This document shows, piece by piece, positions 31,653 to 34,798 of a stretch of DNA of 34,798 bases. The first letter of the stretch is position 1. Each line of letters opens with the position of its first letter. Source of the DNA: JBBRYW01 sp038253945 (lineage in GTDB: Bacteria; Actinomycetota; Thermoleophilia; Gaiellales; Gaiellaceae). The stretch lies in assembly GCA_038253945.1 (NCBI GenBank), contig JBBSGR010000021.1, positions 1 through 34,798 of the forward strand. Reading direction: 5' to 3'. The notes beneath the pieces are model-generated. The model worked only from the letters and a program-made list of their open reading frames with translations. It was not told the origin of the DNA and did not search any database. The position numbers and the translations under genes are program-made.

Positions 31653-32137
31653 GAGCCGCCGGGCCCGACGCCGTCGTTTGCCCGCCCACCGTTCGCGGTT
31701 GACGTGCCGCTCGCCCCATAGCGCTGCCCCGACGGGACATCGGTGGCGTAGGAGTGCAACGTGTAGCGGATCTGCCGGTCGGCCTTCTCCTGGCGCTCCA
31801 GGCGGAAGCCCGGCTCGACCGGCGGGCGCCCGACGATGAAGGACAGGGCCGTGGTCTGGCGGCCCAGCGAGCGATCGTAGGCGACGATCTTGACGTACTC
31901 GTGCTGGCAGGCCTCGCGTGCGGCGCGCACCTCGCGCATGGCGACCTCGACCTCGTCCTCGTCGAGCTCGAACAGCGGCTGGCTCCACATCTCCCACAGC
32001 GAGTTGCGCGGATGCGGGTCGTCCGTGTGCTCGACCATGATCGCCCAGCCGTTGCGCAGGGCGTAGCGCAGCTGCGCCTCGATCTGCTCGTCGGTGAAGT
32101 CGGGGAGGAAGGAGAATGTTCCCTGGGTGATGCGCAT
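31649..32137 (-). CDS. cbbS: RuBisCO small subunit, red type (form IC/ID)
   Basis: 162 residues. The conserved start RITQGTFSFLPDFTDEQI and GWAIMVEHTDDPHPRNSLWEMW define the small subunit. The segment after YVKIVAYDRSLGRQTTALSFIV corresponds to the C-terminal beta-hairpin extension that distinguishes red-type small subunits. A further 25 or so residues rich in Gly, Ser and Asn extend beyond it and look disordered. An AGGAGG site precedes ATG 32137. It lies 9 bp after cbbL and overlaps cbbX. Confidence 0.95.
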   Translation of the reverse strand: MRITQGTFSFLPDFTDEQIEAQLRYALRNGWAIMVEHTDDPHPRNSLWEMWSQPLFELDEDEVEVAMREVRAAREACQHEYVKIVAYDRSLGRQTTALSFIVGRPPVEPGFRLERQEKADRQIRYTLHSYATDVPSGQRYGASGTSTANGGRANDGVGPGGS

Positions 32138-32146
32138 GCCGGCCTC

Positions 32147-33607
32147 CTAGTAGCTCGCGGTCGGCGTGACGAGCACGTCGGCCGTGTCGGTGGACGTGTA
32201 CTCGAAGGTGATGTCCTTCCAGACCTCGAGCGCCGCGTCGAGCTCGGGGCAGCCCTTGGCGGCCTTGGCGAGGATGTCCGGGCCCTCGCTGAAGAAGTCC
32301 TGGCCCTCATTGCGCGCCTGGATCATCGCCTCGACGGCGACGCGGTTGGCCGTGGCGCCGGCGGCAACCCCCATCGGATGGCCGATCGTGCCGCCGCCGA
32401 ACTGCAGGATCACGTCCTCGCCGAGGTAGTGGAGCAGCTGATACATCTGGCCGGCGTGGATGCCGCCCGACGCGACCGGCATGACCGCGGGCATCGACCC
32501 CCAGTCCTGGTCGAAGTAGATTCCGGTCTCGGGGTCGGTCACGTTGTAGCGCTGGCGCAACACGTTGTAATAGCCGCGGATCATGTCCGGGTCGCCCTCG
32601 AGCTTGCCGACCACGGTGCCCGCGTGGATGTGGTCGACTCCGAGCAGCCGGCACCACTTGGAGATGACTCGGAAGGACACGCCGTGGTTCTTCTGACGGG
32701 TGTAGGTGCCGTGTCCGGCGCGATGCAGGTGCAGCAGCATGCCGTTCGCGCGCGACCACTTCGACATCGAGCTCATCGCCGTGTAGCCGACCGTCAGATC
32801 CATCATGATGATCGGCGAGCCGATCTCCTTGGCGAACTCCGCGCGCTCGTACATCTCCTCCATCGTGGCGGCGGTGACGTTCATGTAGTGGCCCTTGATC
32901 TCGCCGGTGCGGCCGACGGCGCGGCTGACGGCCTCCTGCGAATAGAGGAAGCGGTCGCGCCAGCGCATGAAGGGCTGGGAGTTGATGTTCTCGTCGTCCT
33001 TGGTGAAGTCGAGGCCACCCCGTAGCGCCTCGTAGACGACGCGCCCGTAGTTCTTCGCCGACAAGCCGAGCTTGGGCTTGGTCGTGGCGCCGATCAGCGG
33101 GCGGCCGAACTTGTCGAGGTACTCGCGTTCCATGACGATGCCGTGGGGCGGGCCAGGAAAGGTCTTGACGTAGTGCAACGGAATCCGCATGTCCTCCAGG
33201 CGCAAGGCCTTGAGGGCCTTGAAGCCGAAGACGTTGCCGATGATCGACGACGTCAGGTTCGCGATCGAGCCCTCCTCGAAGAGGTCGATGTCATACGCGA
33301 TCAGGGCGATGTACTGCCCCGGCGTGCCCGGGACCTCGTCGACCTGGTAGGCCTTCGCCTGGTAATGCTCGTACTGAGTCAGGCGATCAGTCCAGACAAC
33401 CGTCCAAGTCGCTGTCGAGGACTCTCCCGCCACGGCCGCCGCGGCCTCGATCGCATCGACGCCCTCTTGCGGGGTGATGCGGAAGGCGCACAGGATGTCG
33501 GTCTCCTTGGGCTCGTAATCGGAGTCCCAGAAGCCCATCTCCGCGTACGGGGTAACCCCCGCCGTCCAGCGGTCCTTCGTTGGGCCGGGCCCTGTAGTCG
33601 TCGTCAT
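32147..33607 (-). CDS. cbbL: RuBisCO large subunit, red-type form I
   Basis: Carboxylates ribulose-1,5-bisphosphate to two 3-phosphoglycerates. 486 residues. Active-site residues are Lys177 in TTKPKLG, the carbamylated Lys203 in GGLDFTKDDENINSQ with its metal-binding Asp and Glu, a His-containing HRAGHGTYTRQKNHG segment, and loop 6 GTVVGKLEGD with the mobile Lys. The RDRFLYSQEAV and IMMDLTVGYTA forms and the C-terminal tail ending in TPTASY are of the red (IC/ID) type, in agreement with cbbX. A GAGGAG site precedes ATG 33607. It is preceded by comB at 38 bp. Confidence 0.97.
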   Translation of the reverse strand: MTTTTGPGPTKDRWTAGVTPYAEMGFWDSDYEPKETDILCAFRITPQEGVDAIEAAAAVAGESSTATWTVVWTDRLTQYEHYQAKAYQVDEVPGTPGQYIALIAYDIDLFEEGSIANLTSSIIGNVFGFKALKALRLEDMRIPLHYVKTFPGPPHGIVMEREYLDKFGRPLIGATTKPKLGLSAKNYGRVVYEALRGGLDFTKDDENINSQPFMRWRDRFLYSQEAVSRAVGRTGEIKGHYMNVTAATMEEMYERAEFAKEIGSPIIMMDLTVGYTAMSSMSKWSRANGMLLHLHRAGHGTYTRQKNHGVSFRVISKWCRLLGVDHIHAGTVVGKLEGDPDMIRGYYNVLRQRYNVTDPETGIYFDQDWGSMPAVMPVASGGIHAGQMYQLLHYLGEDVILQFGGGTIGHPMGVAAGATANRVAVEAMIQARNEGQDFFSEGPDILAKAAKGCPELDAALEVWKDITFEYTSTDTADVLVTPTASY

Positions 33608-33645
33608 CGTGGGCTCCTCTCGGTGCTGAGGGTGGTAGAGGCAAT

Positions 33646-34386
33646 CTAGCCGCCGGCGCTAAAGTTATCCACGAAAGATTTCCGCTCTGTCTTAGGTTTC
33701 GGCCTATGAATCGGAGCTAGCATGGCCACCCCAGCCCCCACCCCCACCACCCCGGGGACGATGTCCAAGGTGGACTCGCGAGCGCAGTCGCCCACGTCCT
33801 CCACCAGTCCGGCCACTGCAAGGGCTCGAGCACTTGCGCTCGCTGTCAGCGCGTCGAGGGCGCAGGGATGGGAGGCGGCCACCCCTTGGGCGATCAAAGC
33901 GGAGTCCGAGCGCCGGCCCTCGAGCCGTGCCGCGATTCGCCCCGCGACGTAGACATCGTCGAGGGCGGGGCGCCCATCGGTTCCGGAGCACACGAGCTGA
34001 ACGTCGCCGGTGGACAGCGCCCCCAGAAGCGCGTCCAGGTTGAGCAGACAGCCGACGAGCACCCGCGGCGAGAGCGTCGCCGCCTTCACGATCGCCGGCG
34101 CGCCGTTCGTGGTGGCCAGAATCAGCTCGTCGCCCAGCGGCGGCGTCGCGCCTGAGGGCGAGTTGCCGAGTTGGAAGCCCGGCGGCTTTCGGCAGCGGCG
34201 CTCGCCCGCGAGGATGCGCCCAGGCGCCTCCAATCCGCGGGCTCGATCGAGCCCGTCGGCGCACAGCACCCGCTTGTAGCCGGCGGCCAGCGCCTGGGCG
34301 ATGGTCGAGGTCGCGCGCAGGACGTCGATCACGACGCTGACCTCGGCCGGCCGGGCCTCGGCGGGGGTGAACGCGACGTCGATCAA
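33646..34386 (-). CDS. comB: ComB-family acid phosphatase (2-phosphosulfolactate phosphatase-like)
   Basis: A Mg-dependent acid phosphatase of the ComB family, 246 residues and complete in length. Recognised by VVIDVLRATSTI near the N-terminus, GERRCRKPPGFQLGNSP, ATTNGAPAI, CSGTDGRPALDD and a C-terminal CARESTLDIVPGV. The archaeal founder hydrolyses 2-phosphosulfolactate in coenzyme M synthesis and, as far as I recall, other phosphate esters of 2-hydroxy acids. Coenzyme M synthesis is not expected here. The gene is the first of the RuBisCO operon, 38 bp before cbbL, so phosphoglycolate is an attractive substrate; that is inference. TTG 34386 is the only start that fits. The last 20 codons are AT-richer and may hold the cbbL promoter. 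An IS element begins about 37 bp upstream. Confidence 0.85.
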   Translation of the reverse strand: MIDVAFTPAEARPAEVSVVIDVLRATSTIAQALAAGYKRVLCADGLDRARGLEAPGRILAGERRCRKPPGFQLGNSPSGATPPLGDELILATTNGAPAIVKAATLSPRVLVGCLLNLDALLGALSTGDVQLVCSGTDGRPALDDVYVAGRIAARLEGRRSDSALIAQGVAASHPCALDALTASASARALAVAGLVEDVGDCARESTLDIVPGVVGVGAGVAMLAPIHRPKPKTERKSFVDNFSAGG

Positions 34387-34422
34387 CGGCGTGCTCGGGC
34401 CGGCTTGGCGGCGAGGCTTAAG

Positions 34423-34798
34423 GGCCTGTCCAAAAACCCGGCCGGGTGAGGTCCGACCGGGGTCCTATGCTCGACTTGTCCGTCGGGTCGAGCAGGAGGT
34501 GCGAGGTGGCGATGGGGCAGCTGAAGGGGCAGGCGGCGACCTTGCAGGTGGAGATGGTGTGTCTGGACGAGCTGGTCGCCGAGGACGACCGCTATCGCAA
34601 GCTCGACCGCCTCGTCGACTGGTCATTTGTTCGCGAGCTCGCGGCGCCGTACTACGTCGAGGATGTCGGGCGGCCGTCGATCGACCCGATCGTGCTGGTG
34701 AAGCTGATGGTCGCGGGCGCGCTGGAGGGGATCGGCTCGACGCGGGAGCTGTTGCGGCAGGCGAGCGTGCGCCTCGATCTACGCCGCTTCCTCGGCTA
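34423..34798 (+). mobile_element. Left end of an IS1182/DUF772-type insertion sequence, cut by the window end
   Basis: A terminal sequence GGGCCTGTCCAAAAACCCGG begins near 34423, followed by short inverted repeats and a transposase gene. The right end is outside the window, so the inverted repeat and target duplication cannot be checked. It separates the comB-cbb operon from whatever lay upstream; 34387-34422 holds nothing recognisable. Confidence 0.7.
34506..34798 (+). CDS. Transposase N-terminal part (DUF772), partial
   Basis: The first 97 or so residues of a transposase. After a short N-terminus it reads DWSFVRELAAPYYVEDVGRP, then SIDPIVLVKLMVAGALEGI and STRELLRQASVRLDLRRFLG, which is the DUF772 domain at the head of IS1182- and some IS5-group DDE transposases. 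GTG 34506 is preceded by AGGAGG at 34494-34499; ATG 34512 is also possible. The catalytic DDE domain lies beyond the window. Confidence 0.88.
   Translation, partial: MAMGQLKGQAATLQVEMVCLDELVAEDDRYRKLDRLVDWSFVRELAAPYYVEDVGRPSIDPIVLVKLMVAGALEGIGSTRELLRQASVRLDLRRFLG

Noticed and set aside
31754..33025. 423-codon open frame antisense to cbbL and cbbS
   Set aside because: It is the complementary frame of strongly conserved coding sequence; there is no start signal or family match.
33646..34386. ComB as part of coenzyme M biosynthesis
   Set aside because: No ComA, ComC or methanogenesis gene is present and the gene is embedded in a RuBisCO operon.
1..34798. CRISPR array, tRNA, rRNA or prophage
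   Set aside because: No regularly spaced direct repeats, cloverleaf or phage gene set was seen on either strand.

Overview
This window is a high-GC contig whose genes read as actinobacterial, most likely Thermoleophilia/Gaiellales-like. That placement is inferred from codon use, protein flavour and the many apparently leaderless promoters; no rRNA is present to confirm it. Both ends look like assembly limits. Bases 1-324 form a fold-back inverted repeat around a G/C homopolymer core, and the right end stops inside an IS transposase.

Layout. 0.2-3.6 kb: an M48 membrane protease diverging from a small metallophosphoesterase, a ferritin-like helical protein, a 61-aa zinc ribbon and an ECF-type sigma factor. 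3.6-7.8 kb: a tightly coupled glycolytic/Calvin-cycle operon on the minus strand (gap-pgk-tpiA-gpmI). 8.0-14 kb: a secreted metallophosphoesterase, ogt, divergent pruA with a DJ-1/PfpI gene, an ABM-like protein and uvrC. 14-18 kb: a secreted phosphoesterase with an apparent frameshift behind its signal peptide, coproheme decarboxylase chdC, two small membrane proteins and bcp. 17.9-26.4 kb: a phosphate regulon containing a Pit transporter, a DUF47 partner, a PhoP-like regulator, a divergent soluble PhoR-like kinase, pstS divergent from pstCAB-phoU, and an arsenate-reductase-like gene remnant. 26.4-29.6 kb: a CpdA-like phosphoesterase, uppP and a solitary DNA methyltransferase. 29.7-34.4 kb: a red-type RuBisCO operon in the order comB-cbbL-cbbS-cbbX-prk, abutted upstream by an IS1182/DUF772-type element.

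How it fits together. RuBisCO, its activase CbbX and phosphoribulokinase supply the Calvin-specific steps, and the gap-pgk-tpiA operon supplies triose-phosphate conversion. The ComB-family phosphatase at the head of the RuBisCO operon is the most interesting gene: it could remove 2-phosphoglycolate or a related inhibitory acid phosphate. Three 22-bp sites with an 11-nt GGT...GGTGAA periodicity lie upstream of phoP/phoR, pstS/pstC and the secreted phosphoesterase, and look like a Pho box. Two 72-74-nt structured intergenic repeats with compensatory changes, and a consistent TANNNT-N6-9-start arrangement at eight genes, are further patterns not explained by the gene annotation.
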